From positions 1 to 18,249 of the forward strand of contig JBBRKS010000077.1 of assembly GCA_038231775.1 (NCBI GenBank): a DNA stretch of 18,249 nucleotides, read 5' to 3'. This DNA is from Stagnihabitans sp038231775 (GTDB taxonomy: Bacteria; Pseudomonadota; Alphaproteobacteria; Rhodobacterales; Rhodobacteraceae). Position numbers and translations under genes: made by a program. Below the pieces are notes generated by a model. It had not been told where the DNA came from, searched no databases, and saw only the letters and a list, made by a program, of their open reading frames with translations. Below, in pieces: positions 7,143 to 14,914 of this stretch (positions are counted from its first letter, which is position 1; the number at the start of each line of letters is the position of its first letter).

Positions 7143-7880
7143 CTACTTCCCAAGGTTTTTCATCCGGTACGCGATCTGGCGCAGCATCCCGTGAAAGGTC
7201 TGAACCTCGGCCCGGGTCAGGCCCAGCCTCGACCACATGTTGCGCAAATTCCGCTTCATCATCGGGGCCTTGGTGTCGGGAAAAAAGAAGCCAGCCTCGC
7301 CCAGATCTTCCTCAAAATGCGCGGCCAGCCGGTCAATCTCACCGGCCGAGGCGAACTCTGCCCCCGCCATTTCCATCACCACCGGGGCCACCTCAACCGT
7401 CTGCCGCCGCCATTCATAGGCCAGCAACAGCACACATTGGGCCAGATTCAGGCTGAAAAACTCGGGGTTGACCGGCACCGTTACAATCGCATTGGCCCGG
7501 ATGATATCGTCATTCTCTAGCCCCGCCCGCTCCGGTCCGAACAGGATGGCGACCTTTTTGCCAGCCGCCGTCATGGCCCGCACCACCTCCATCGCCGCCT
7601 CGGGCGTATAAACCGGCTTGGTCAGCTCGCGCCCCCGCGCCGTGGTGGCCAGAACGAAATCACAATCGGCCAGCGCTGCATCAAGGTCGCCAAACAGCCC
7701 CGCATTGTCCAGCACCCGCCCCGCGCCCGAGGCCATCGCGACCGCCTTAGGGTTGGGCCAGCCATCGCGCGGATCAACCACCCGCATCCGTTCAAGGCCA
7801 AAGTTCAGCATGGCCCGGGCAGCGCCGCCTATATTCTCGCCCATCTGCGGGCGGACCAGAACGAAAACGGGGGGGATCAT
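7143..7880 (-). CDS. trmJ: tRNA (cytidine/uridine-2'-O-)methyltransferase, TrmJ type
   Basis: This is a SPOUT-class RNA 2'-O-ribose methyltransferase (245 aa). TrmJ methylates position 32 in the anticodon loop of several tRNAs using S-adenosylmethionine. The three SPOUT motifs are clear: RPQMGENIGGAARAMLNFG (10-28, with the catalytic-region N16), LFGPERAGLEND (113-124), and VPVNPEFFSLNLAQ (135-148), which forms the trefoil knot. The C-terminal extension (about 165-245), with FFFPDTKAPMMKRNLRNM, is characteristic of TrmJ/TrMet group 1. The ATG at 7880 is preceded by AGG about 11 bases upstream. The gene is divergent from the ThiE-like gene. Target-site specificity is inferred from the family. 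Confidence 0.9.
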   Translation of the reverse strand: MIPPVFVLVRPQMGENIGGAARAMLNFGLERMRVVDPRDGWPNPKAVAMASGAGRVLDNAGLFGDLDAALADCDFVLATTARGRELTKPVYTPEAAMEVVRAMTAAGKKVAILFGPERAGLENDDIIRANAIVTVPVNPEFFSLNLAQCVLLLAYEWRRQTVEVAPVVMEMAGAEFASAGEIDRLAAHFEEDLGEAGFFFPDTKAPMMKRNLRNMWSRLGLTRAEVQTFHGMLRQIAYRMKNLGK

Positions 7881-7985
7881 GGTAAGGCCTATCGTTGGAC
7901 CCTGCTGCAGATACGCCAGCCCTTCCCCCCTGACAAGGCGCGGACTTTAGGCTACAGCGGCGGGATAACGCTAAGGAGCCGCCCC

Positions 7986-8606
7986 ATGGCCACTCAGGAC
8001 CGCCCGCAGATCACCCTCATCACCCCGCCGGTGTTTGATCTGGAAACCTTCCCCGCAGCTTTGGCCCGCGTGATGGATGGGGTTGAAATCGCCTGCCTGC
8101 GCCTTGCCCTCGCCACCAAAGACGCCGACGACATTGGCCGGGCCGCCGATGCCTGCCGGGTCATCGCCCACGCCCGCGACGTGGCCATCGTGATCGAAAA
8201 CCACGTCCTGTTCGTCGAACGCCACGGGCTTGACGGCATCCACCTGACCGACGGCGCCCGCGCGATCCGGACCTTGCGCAAAGACCTTGGCCCCGACGCC
8301 ATCATCGGCAGCTATTGCGGCATCTCGCGCCACGAAGGCATGACAGCGGGTGAGGTCGGGGCCGATTACGTCGCCTTCGGCCCTGTGGGAGAGGCTGGCC
8401 TTGGCCTTGGCACCCAGGCCCCGCACGACCTGTTCGAATGGTGGTCCCAGATGATCGAGGTTCCTGTTATCGCCGAAGGTGCACTGACCCCCGATCTGGT
8501 CGAAACCTTCGCCCCAGTCACCGACTTTTTCGCTGTGGGGCCAGAGATTTGGGGTGCCGCCGACCCGCTGGCGGCGCTGAAAGCCCTGCTGGGTCCGATC
8601 CTGTAA
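7986..8606 (+). CDS. Thiamine phosphate synthase-like protein (ThiE/TenI family)
   Basis: This is a 206-residue TIM-barrel protein of the thiamine monophosphate synthase family. ThiE proper joins the thiazole and pyrimidine phosphates to make thiamine phosphate. Recognisable elements are the hydrophobic strand at 66-71, GLDGIHLTDG (81-90), IIGSYCGISRHEGMTAGEVGADYV (106-129), and FGPV (131-134). Several ThiE features are altered: the usual 'NDR' pyrophosphate-binding segment reads IENHVL (70-75), the 'GP.F.T.TK' loop reads GPVGEAGLGLGTQ, and the late 'GGI' reads AEGAL (163-167). It may therefore be a paralogue with another role. No other thiamine gene is nearby. The ATG has a good AAGGAG Shine-Dalgarno. 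Confidence 0.72.
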   Translation: MATQDRPQITLITPPVFDLETFPAALARVMDGVEIACLRLALATKDADDIGRAADACRVIAHARDVAIVIENHVLFVERHGLDGIHLTDGARAIRTLRKDLGPDAIIGSYCGISRHEGMTAGEVGADYVAFGPVGEAGLGLGTQAPHDLFEWWSQMIEVPVIAEGALTPDLVETFAPVTDFFAVGPEIWGAADPLAALKALLGPIL

Positions 8607-8792
8607 CACCCGCACAGTCAACGCCGGACCCGCGCAAACCGATTCGCCACTCTTGGTTAATGGCTTTCTGTCTTCCCGCGCGTAAAGACGGAATGAAGAC
8701 TGAAAGAAGACGGAATGAAGACAGGCCAGTTCACGATATCAATGCCGGTTAATCCAGCGCCCGCAAAGGCTTGCGCGGCAAAGCTCACGTAA
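8607..8792. other. Convergent intergenic gap with a tandem repeat
   Basis: This 186-bp gap lies between the convergent ThiE-like and olsA genes. It holds two exact copies of AAGACGGAATGAAGAC (8685-8700 and 8707-8722) with a 22-bp period, and an upstream CTGTCTTC (8668-8675) complementary to 8717-8724, which could form a weak stem. A short hairpin (CGCAA-AGGC-TTGCG, from about 8762) might help end olsA transcription. No coding sequence is convincing here. Confidence 0.4.
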
Positions 8793-9611
8793 TCAGCTGC
8801 CATGGGCGTGACGGGTGCGGATCACCTCTTCGCAATGGGCAGACAGCGTTTTGCGGTCGGCGAAGGCGGCGACCGGCACGGGCGGGTGATAGATCACCTC
8901 GACCCTGCCGGGGCGGGCATCGGCCAACACCATCAGCAGATGAGGCGCAAAGCTCATGTCGCCCCACCAGCCATAATGGCGCGGGTCGGTCCCTTTTGGG
9001 GCATGATAGATCACCGTCACCGGCTGTATCTGCAACGGCACCGGGACCTTTGCACTGAAGAACGCCGCAAACAGGGTGGATTTGAACGGCAAGACCCGCA
9101 AGCCGTCGGTGCTGGTGCCTTCGGGAAAGAACAAAAGCTGATGACCGGCCGCCAGCCGCGCCTCAAACATCACTTGCTGGCGCTTGGCCTCGGCCCCTTT
9201 GCGGGCGATGAAAACGGTTCCGGTGGCGCGGGCCAGCCAGCCGATGCCAGCCCAACCCTCCACCTCGGACTTGGCCACGAAATAGACCCGCGCCGCCGCG
9301 TTCAGGGTAAAAATATCCAGCCAGGATGAATGGTTAGCGACCATCGCCCCGGGCGCGGTCAAAGGCACCCCCCGCACCGAATAGCCGATGCGCAGGATGA
9401 CCAGCGCGGCCCGGCAGACATATTGCGTGATATACGGCGTCCAGGGTCGGCTGACGCAGTACAGTGGCCGTTCGACCAGACGCAGGATCAGCAGCAGCAC
9501 AAGCCCGCCATAGGTCAGAATGGCCAGCAGTCCACCGCGCCAGATCACCCGCAGCCAACCGACCGGCGCAATCGGCGGCGGGGTATAGGGAACCCTGCTC
9601 CACTCGGTCAT
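8793..9611 (-). CDS. olsA: 1-acyl-sn-glycerol-3-phosphate acyltransferase family, ornithine-lipid OlsA
   Basis: This is a PlsC-family membrane acyltransferase (272 aa). OlsA adds a second acyl chain to the hydroxyl of lyso-ornithine lipid, and in some species it also acylates lysophosphatidate. A hydrophobic segment at 28-45 anchors the protein. The catalytic HX4D motif is NHSSWLD (H94, D99) and the substrate-binding motif is FFPEGTS (161-167). The ATG at 9611 overlaps the stop of the upstream olsB gene as ATGA (9608-9611), which marks a translationally coupled pair and excludes the longer frame to 9686. That context is the main reason for calling OlsA rather than a general PlsC. Both activities remain possible, as reported for Rhodobacter capsulatus OlsA. 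Confidence 0.87.
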   Translation of the reverse strand: MTEWSRVPYTPPPIAPVGWLRVIWRGGLLAILTYGGLVLLLILRLVERPLYCVSRPWTPYITQYVCRAALVILRIGYSVRGVPLTAPGAMVANHSSWLDIFTLNAAARVYFVAKSEVEGWAGIGWLARATGTVFIARKGAEAKRQQVMFEARLAAGHQLLFFPEGTSTDGLRVLPFKSTLFAAFFSAKVPVPLQIQPVTVIYHAPKGTDPRHYGWWGDMSFAPHLLMVLADARPGRVEVIYHPPVPVAAFADRKTLSAHCEEVIRTRHAHGS

Positions 9612-10438
9612 CCGTCGCGGCCCTGTTTGCGGGTGTAATAGTCGCGGTGCTTGCCGCTCATCTGGGCGGTGTCCATCACCAGACAAACGTCTACCGTGTT
9701 GAAATCATGGTCAATCCACGCACCATCCGAGACAAAACCGCCCAAGCGCAGGTAGGCCTTCATCAACGCCGGTGTCCCCGCCATGGCGGCAACCCGGTTC
9801 AGGTCACCCTGTGGCAGCAAATCCATCCGCTGGGCATGGGCAGACCGTGGCGTCACGCGCAAAGCCTCTGGGGCGCGGTTGTGATGGTGCAGCCATGCCA
9901 AGGGTTGCGCCAAAGCCGCGACATCCGTGCCGTGAAACGAGGCGGCACCAAACAGAACCTCAATCCCGCGTTCCAGCACGTATTCCGCCAGACCGTTCCA
10001 CAACAGGAACATCGCAGCCCCGCCGCGCATATCGGGATGCACACAGGATCGCCCCAGTTCCAGAAGCCGTCGCCCACTGGATTTAAGCGTGGTCAGATCA
10101 AACTCGGTTTCCGAATAATAGCGCCCCGCAGCGGCAAAACGCTCGGGCGGCAGCAGCCGGTAGACGCCCACCACATGCGACAGGGTTTGCGGATCACGCC
10201 GGGCATCAATCAACAGCAGATGGTCGAAAAACGGGTCGAATTCATCAACTTCCAGCCGGTTTTCGTGATCCACCAGCGGGCCGGTCGCCCCCAGTTCGTC
10301 GATGAACACCTGATAGCGCAGCCGCTGGGCCGCACGCAGATCGCGGTCGTCCTCGGCCAGTCGCAGGGTCAGGGCAGAGGCGTCAATCGTCATCAGGGGG
10401 GCACTTGTTTTGAAGGAAAGGGTTGTTTGACCTGCCAT
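9608..10438 (-). CDS. olsB: L-ornithine N(alpha)-acyltransferase OlsB (GNAT family)
   Basis: OlsB transfers a 3-hydroxyacyl chain from acyl carrier protein to the alpha-amino group of ornithine, the first step in phosphate-free ornithine lipid synthesis. The protein (276 aa) has the family's GNAT-like core: RLRYQVFIDELGA (39-51), LELGRSCVHPDMRGGAAM (126-143), and a C-terminal GGFVSDGAWIDHDFNTVDVCL (233-253) that is highly typical. The start is uncertain. ATG 10438 is chosen, but TTG at 10447 or ATG at 10393 are possible and none has a strong Shine-Dalgarno. It follows the DUF3553 gene by 36 bp and overlaps olsA by 4 bp. In related bacteria such lipids help under phosphate limitation, but I see no clear Pho box here. 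Confidence 0.9.
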   Translation of the reverse strand: MAGQTTLSFKTSAPLMTIDASALTLRLAEDDRDLRAAQRLRYQVFIDELGATGPLVDHENRLEVDEFDPFFDHLLLIDARRDPQTLSHVVGVYRLLPPERFAAAGRYYSETEFDLTTLKSSGRRLLELGRSCVHPDMRGGAAMFLLWNGLAEYVLERGIEVLFGAASFHGTDVAALAQPLAWLHHHNRAPEALRVTPRSAHAQRMDLLPQGDLNRVAAMAGTPALMKAYLRLGGFVSDGAWIDHDFNTVDVCLVMDTAQMSGKHRDYYTRKQGRDG

Positions 10439-10474
10439 GCGGGTCAAATGTCTCGGTCTTACGACAGTTTCATG

Positions 10475-10660
10475 TCATGGTGAGGGGCCGGAGCTGAAAT
10501 CCACGATCAGATCAATCTGCCGGGTGTCCAGAACAACCTTTCCTCTATGCTCAAAGTTAACGGTGCATTTACCATTGATGAGCGATTGTACCTGACCAAG
10601 CCCCCAATCGACCTCGGTGGGATGCCGTACCAGCATTCCAGGCTCCAGAAACGACTGCAT
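10475..10660 (-). CDS. DUF3553 domain-containing protein
   Basis: This is a 61-residue protein recognisable as DUF3553 from LEPGMLVRHP, DWGLGQVQS and TVNFEHRGKVVL, a small beta-rich module resembling the CarD/TRCF or UvrD C-terminal Tudor-like fold that mediates protein contacts. Its function as a free-standing protein is unknown. The ATG at 10660 is preceded by GGAG six bases upstream; a TTG one codon earlier would be an alternative. It is divergent from chpT with only 24 bp between the start codons, and it is probably the first gene of a unit with olsB and olsA. Confidence 0.85.
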   Translation of the reverse strand: MQSFLEPGMLVRHPTEVDWGLGQVQSLINGKCTVNFEHRGKVVLDTRQIDLIVDFSSGPSP

Positions 10661-10684
10661 CAAAGACTCCGCGAAAGGATTACC

Positions 10685-11281
10685 ATGGCAGACAGATCAG
10701 ACCTTGCGGCCCTGTTGGGGTCGCGCATCTGCCATGACCTTATCAGCCCGATTGGCGCCATCGGCAATGGGTTGGAGCTTTTGATGATGGAGGCTGGGAC
10801 GGGTGGCCCGGAAATGGCGCTGATCTCGGAAAGTGTCGGCCACGCCAATGCCCGCATCCGGTTCTTTCGGGTCGCTTTTGGTGCGACAGCCGCAGAGCAG
10901 CGTCTGGGCCGGAACGAGGTGGCCAGCATCATCTCTGACATGACGCGCGGCGGGCGTCTGTCGATTGACTGGCAGTCCGGTGCTGACCTGTCGCGGGCCG
11001 AGGTCAAGGTCGCGTTCCTTTTGCTGATGTGTTTGGAAAGTGCGATGGCTTACGGCGGCAAGATCACTGTGCAGGTCGATGGCGGCCGGTGGCAGATTGC
11101 CGGAGAGGCGGCCAAGTTGCGGATCGACCCGACCCTGTGGGAGATGCTTGCCGACCCGACCGCCGACCCTGAAATCACGCCAGCCGTTGTGCACTTTCCC
11201 TTGGCTGCCGAGGAAATCACCCGCAGGCAATATCGCCTGACCGCAGAACTGAACACCACGTCGATCAAGCTTAGCTTCTGA
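10685..11281 (+). CDS. chpT: Histidine phosphotransferase ChpT
   Basis: ChpT is the cytoplasmic phosphotransferase that carries phosphoryl groups from the hybrid kinase CckA to CtrA and CpdR, controlling cell cycle, motility or gene transfer agent genes in alphaproteobacteria. The N-terminal dimerisation helix holds the phospho-accepting histidine in SRICHDLISPIGAIGNGLELL (H17), followed by a degenerate ATP-lid-less kinase-like C-terminal domain (about 75-198). The length of 198 aa suits the family. The ATG at 10685 has AAAGGA six bases ahead. The open frame extends back to 10547, but that part is antisense to the DUF3553 gene and is not conserved. A CtrA-like box lies elsewhere in this window at 7056-7071. 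Confidence 0.9.
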   Translation: MADRSDLAALLGSRICHDLISPIGAIGNGLELLMMEAGTGGPEMALISESVGHANARIRFFRVAFGATAAEQRLGRNEVASIISDMTRGGRLSIDWQSGADLSRAEVKVAFLLLMCLESAMAYGGKITVQVDGGRWQIAGEAAKLRIDPTLWEMLADPTADPEITPAVVHFPLAAEEITRRQYRLTAELNTTSIKLSF

Positions 11282-11501
11282 TCGTTTTGGCCTATTGCCC
11301 TCAATGCCTTATAACTGCCCAACTATCTGGGGCACCTACGCGCAGCTATCACTGGTTATCTCCGGAGAATCGGAATGCGTCTGCGCCTTTGCCTAGACTT
11401 TGATGGTTCCATCCCGGGTCAACGGCTTGCGACTGCACAAATGCCCCAAAAAGCCACACGCGCAGCTTTCAGTGCCTTTAACAGCAACCACGGGCCCTGA
11501 C
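11282..11501. other. Convergent intergenic region with a possible 41-codon ORF
   Basis: This 220-bp gap lies between chpT (rightwards) and proA (leftwards). No hairpin with a T tract was recognised. It holds one candidate small ORF at 11375-11500 on the plus strand, starting MRLRLCLDFDGS, with GGAG about eight bases before its ATG. I recognise no family and the gap offers few other constraints, so this ORF is only a possibility. A 10-bp direct repeat, ACGCGCAGCT, occurs at 11338 and 11458. Confidence 0.3.
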
Positions 11502-12761
11502 TTATGGCCTGATCGTCCCGTCCCCGGTCACCAGATACTTGAAGCTGCACAGTTGCTCCGCCCCCACCGGGCCGCGCGCGTGCAGCTTTCCGGTGGCGAT
11601 GCCGATCTCGCCGCCCATGCCAAACTCACCGCCATCGGCGAACTGGGTCGATGCGTTGCGCATCAGGATCGCCGAATCCAGCCGCTGAAAGAACTTTGCC
11701 GCCGTCTCGTCATTCTCTGTCAGGATGCTTTCGGTGTGGCTGGAGCCGTATTTGCGGATATGGGCAATCGCCTCATCCACCCCGTCAACCAGTTTGGCCG
11801 CGATGATCATATCCAGAAACTCACGTCCGAAATCGTCCGGGGCGGCCTGAACGGTGCCCGGAATCTTCAGAAGTTCACCCTCAGTGCGGACCTGAACCCC
11901 GGCTTTCAAAAGGTCCTCGATCAGGACAGCACCGTGTTTGGTGTAGAATTTCCAATCAATCAGCAGGGTTTCCGCTGCCCCGCAGACCCCGGTGCGCCGC
12001 GTCTTGGCGTTCACCACGACGCGGCGGGCCTTTTCCAGATCGGCGTCGCGGTCGGCGTAGACGTGGCAAATCCCTTCCAGATGGGCAAAGACCGGCACCC
12101 GCGCTTCACGCTGCACCAGACCGACCAGCCCTTTGCCACCACGCGGCACGATGACGTCGATGTAGTCCGTCGCGCGCAGCATGGCGGACACCATTTCACG
12201 GTCCCGCGTGGGAACCAGTTGGATCGCGGCCTCTGGCAGATGCGCCTCACGCAGGCCGCGCACCATGCAGTCGTGAATGGCGGTTGACGCATGAAAGCTT
12301 TCCGACCCGCCGCGCAGGATCACCGCATTGCCCGCCTTCAGGCACAACGCCCCGGCGTCCGCCGTCACATTGGGGCGGCTTTCGTAGATCACGCCAACGA
12401 CGCCCAAGGGGGTAGAGACGCGTTGAATGTGCAAGCCATTCGGTCTGTCCCACTCGGCCAGAACCCGCCCGACCGGATCGCGCTGTTCAGCCACGGCGCG
12501 CAAGGCGTCCACAATGCCGCGCAGGCGGTGGTCGTCCAGACGCAGGCGGTCCATCATGGCGGGACTTAGGCCCTTGGCTTCGCCGTAGGCCATATCCTCG
12601 CAGTTCGCGTCCAGAATGGTGTCGCGCCCCTCCCAGACAAAGTGCGCGGCACTGACGAGGGCGGCATATTTGCGTTCCTGGCTGGCATAGGCGAGTTCAG
12701 CCGCTGCCGCCCGTGCCTTGCGGCCCATGTCGTCCATCAGGTCCGAGAACTGCCCGTCCAT
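11502..12761 (-). CDS. proA: Glutamate-5-semialdehyde dehydrogenase (gamma-glutamyl phosphate reductase)
   Basis: ProA reduces gamma-glutamyl phosphate with NADPH to glutamate 5-semialdehyde, the second step of proline synthesis. The protein (419 aa) belongs to the aldehyde dehydrogenase superfamily. It shows PLGVVGVIYESRPNVT in the N-terminal half, the glycine-rich RGGSES, PRGGKGL and the catalytic cysteine in TRRTGVCGAAE (C260). The ATG at 12761 is chosen with AAAGG eight bases before it; a GTG one codon upstream is the alternative. The start lies 12 bp after the proB stop, so the two enzymes are cotranscribed. This suits a pathway whose acyl-phosphate intermediate is unstable and is passed between ProB and ProA. 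Confidence 0.96.
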   Translation of the reverse strand: MDGQFSDLMDDMGRKARAAAAELAYASQERKYAALVSAAHFVWEGRDTILDANCEDMAYGEAKGLSPAMMDRLRLDDHRLRGIVDALRAVAEQRDPVGRVLAEWDRPNGLHIQRVSTPLGVVGVIYESRPNVTADAGALCLKAGNAVILRGGSESFHASTAIHDCMVRGLREAHLPEAAIQLVPTRDREMVSAMLRATDYIDVIVPRGGKGLVGLVQREARVPVFAHLEGICHVYADRDADLEKARRVVVNAKTRRTGVCGAAETLLIDWKFYTKHGAVLIEDLLKAGVQVRTEGELLKIPGTVQAAPDDFGREFLDMIIAAKLVDGVDEAIAHIRKYGSSHTESILTENDETAAKFFQRLDSAILMRNASTQFADGGEFGMGGEIGIATGKLHARGPVGAEQLCSFKYLVTGDGTIRP

Positions 12762-12773
12762 CACATTCGCCTT

Positions 12774-13901
12774 TCAAATCACCATGTCGTCGCGGTGCAC
12801 CAAAGCGGCGCGGCCCTGATAGCCAAGGATCGCCTCGATCTCACCCGACCGGTGGCCCGCAATCGCCTTGGCCTCAACCGCCGTATAGCGCACCAGACCC
12901 TTGCCCAGAATATCCCCCTCGGGGGAGACAATCGCCACCGGATCGCCCCGGCCAAAATTGCCGGTCACCGCTGTAACACCCGCTGGCAAAAGACTTTTGC
13001 CTTGGGTCATCGCCTTGACGGCCCCGGCATCCAGCCGCAATTCGCCCCGGGGTTTCATCGCGTTGATCCAGCGTTTGCGCGCCGCCTGCGGATCGGTATG
13101 GGCTACAAACCACGTCCGGTTTGCCCCGTTCGCCAAGGCCGTCAAAGGCCGCAGGACAGAGCCTTCCATGATCGCCATCGCACAGCCGCCCGCAACGGCG
13201 GTCTTGGCGGCCAGAAGCTTGGTCTTCATCCCGCCTTTCGACATGCCGGAAACCGGTTCACCTGCCATAGCCTCTATGGCCGGGGTGATCTTTTCGACCA
13301 GATCGAACCGCAGGGCTGAGGCGTCTTCCTTCGGGTTGGCCGAATAAAAGCCGTCGACATCCGACAACAGCACCAGCTGATCCGCCCCGACGGTCACCGC
13401 AATCTGTGCAGCCAGCCGGTCGTTGTCGCCAAAGCGGATTTCGTCGGTGGCCACGGTGTCATTCTCGTTCACGATGGGCACAACACCCAGACCCAGCAAA
13501 GTCTCCATCGTGGCGCGGGAATTCAGATAGCGGCGGCGATCCTCGGTATCTTCCAGCGTCACCAGAATTTGCGCGGTGATGATGCCGTGCGGGGCCAGAA
13601 CCTCTTCATAGGCCCGGGCAAGGCGGATCTGACCCACCGCCGCCGCGGCCTGAGACTGCTCCAGCGTCAAGGCACCGTCGCCGAGTCCAAGCACCTTGCG
13701 ACCCAAGGCGATGGAGCCTGACGAGACGATCACCACATCGGCACCGCGCATCTTGGCCTCAACCACATCCAGCGCCAACGCCGAAAGCCAAGCCTGTTTC
13801 AGGCTCGTCTGACGATCCACCAGCAAGGCAGAGCCGATCTTGACGACCAGCCTGCGGGCAGACCTGATATCGGGCGCGGACAGATGGCTTAGGGCCGCCA
13901 C
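12774..13901 (-). CDS. proB: Glutamate 5-kinase with C-terminal PUA domain
   Basis: ProB phosphorylates L-glutamate with ATP to gamma-glutamyl phosphate, the committed and usually proline-inhibited step of proline synthesis. The amino acid kinase domain (about 15-260) begins RRLVVKIGSALLVD and contains SSGSIALG, VPIVNENDTVATDEIRFGDND and GMSKGGMKTKLLAAK. A PUA domain occupies about 280-375 (SLLPAGVTAVTGNFGRGD). The start is a GTG at 13901, 13 bases inside the end of obgE, with a GAGG Shine-Dalgarno that itself lies in the obgE coding sequence. No better start precedes the conserved kinase strand. It is between obgE and proA in one unit. Confidence 0.96.
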   Translation of the reverse strand: MAALSHLSAPDIRSARRLVVKIGSALLVDRQTSLKQAWLSALALDVVEAKMRGADVVIVSSGSIALGRKVLGLGDGALTLEQSQAAAAVGQIRLARAYEEVLAPHGIITAQILVTLEDTEDRRRYLNSRATMETLLGLGVVPIVNENDTVATDEIRFGDNDRLAAQIAVTVGADQLVLLSDVDGFYSANPKEDASALRFDLVEKITPAIEAMAGEPVSGMSKGGMKTKLLAAKTAVAGGCAMAIMEGSVLRPLTALANGANRTWFVAHTDPQAARKRWINAMKPRGELRLDAGAVKAMTQGKSLLPAGVTAVTGNFGRGDPVAIVSPEGDILGKGLVRYTAVEAKAIAGHRSGEIEAILGYQGRAALVHRDDMVI

Positions 13902-14914
13902 GGCAGCACCTCTTCGGGTTTGGCATTGCCAGCTTTGATGCGGGCGTGAATCTCGCGCAGAACATCCTGCAGGCCACGGCCCGCGACACCAGAGATCACA
14001 AAAACCTCACCCCCACTGGCCTTTTCCAAGGCACGGCGGCGGTCGCTGATCTGCTTGGCATCCATCGCATCGACCTTGTTCAGCGCCAGAAGCCGGGGCT
14101 TGTCACCCAGCACTTCGGAATACGCCTCAAGTTCATGAACGATGGTACGGTAATCCTTGGTGATCGTAGACGACGTGCCGTCAACCAGATGCAGCAGCAC
14201 TTTGCAGCGTTCGACGTGGGCCAGAAATTGCATCCCAAGGCCGCGCCCTTCTGAAGCACCTTCGATCAGGCCCGGGATATCGGCCATGACAAACTCTGCC
14301 CCGTCAATGCCGACAACGCCAAGGTTGGGCACCAAAGTGGTAAAGGGATAGTCGGCAATCTTGGGCCGGGCGTTGGAAACGGCGGCAAGGAAGGTTGACT
14401 TGCCAGCGTTGGGCAGGCCCAGCAATCCGGCATCGGCGATCAGCTTCAAGCGCAGCCAGATGGTGCGTTCCACGCCGTCTTGCCCCGGATTGGCGCGGGC
14501 AGGCGCGCGGTTGGTGGCCGACTTGAAGCGCAGGTTGCCCCATCCGCCATTGCCGCCCTCTGCCAGACAGACGCGCTGACCGACGCGGGTCAGGTCGGCC
14601 AGAACCGTCTCTTCATCCTCGTCCAGAATTTCGGTGCCCAACGGCACTTTCATCAGGATATCTTCGCCGGTCTTGCCGGTTTTCTGGCTGCCCATCCCGG
14701 GCTGGCCCGACTTGGCAAAGAAATGCTGTTGATAGCGATAGTCGATCAGGGTGTTCAGCCCTTCGACCGCCTCAACCCACACCGAACCGCCGTGCCCACC
14801 ATCGCCGCCATCCGGGCCACCGTATTCCACATACTTGTCGCGCCGAAACGACACGCAGCCGCCCCCACCGCCGCCAGAGCGGATGAATACTTTGGTGAGG
14901 TCAAGGAATTTCAT
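13889..14914 (-). CDS. obgE: GTPase ObgE/CgtA
   Basis: Obg is an essential ribosome-associated GTPase involved in 50S subunit maturation and stress responses. The glycine-rich Obg fold fills residues 1-158 (SGGGGGGCVSFRRDKYVEYGG near the start). The G domain follows with Walker A GLPNAGKST (166-174), switch I FTT (191-193), DIPG (212-215), NKVD (279-282) and a G5-like SGV (308-310). The ATG at 14914 (MKFLDLTKVFIRSG) is the family's usual start. The frame stays open to 15067, but the extra residues are not Obg-like. No strong Shine-Dalgarno is visible. At 341 aa it lacks the extra C-terminal domain seen in some Gram-positive Obg proteins. It leads the obgE-proB-proA unit. Confidence 0.96.
   Translation of the reverse strand: MKFLDLTKVFIRSGGGGGGCVSFRRDKYVEYGGPDGGDGGHGGSVWVEAVEGLNTLIDYRYQQHFFAKSGQPGMGSQKTGKTGEDILMKVPLGTEILDEDEETVLADLTRVGQRVCLAEGGNGGWGNLRFKSATNRAPARANPGQDGVERTIWLRLKLIADAGLLGLPNAGKSTFLAAVSNARPKIADYPFTTLVPNLGVVGIDGAEFVMADIPGLIEGASEGRGLGMQFLAHVERCKVLLHLVDGTSSTITKDYRTIVHELEAYSEVLGDKPRLLALNKVDAMDAKQISDRRRALEKASGGEVFVISGVAGRGLQDVLREIHARIKAGNAKPEEVLPWRP

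Noticed and set aside
7123..7969. 11-bp inverted repeat (GGCGGGATAAC) on both sides of the tRNA methyltransferase gene, at 7123-7133 and 7959-7969
   Set aside because: A match of this length is expected by chance among pairs in an 18-kb window; there is no target duplication or transposase, and the match does not extend.
11338..11467. 10-bp direct repeat ACGCGCAGCT in the chpT-proA gap
   Set aside because: Too short and isolated to separate from chance, and no associated mobile sequence was seen.
11400..12287. Plus-strand ORF of 295 aa antisense to proA
   Set aside because: It is antisense to a clearly conserved gene, is His/Gln/Arg/Pro-rich and resembles no family; other antisense ORFs at 3876-4409, 5282-5821, 9464-10483 and 12642-13319 were rejected for the same reason.
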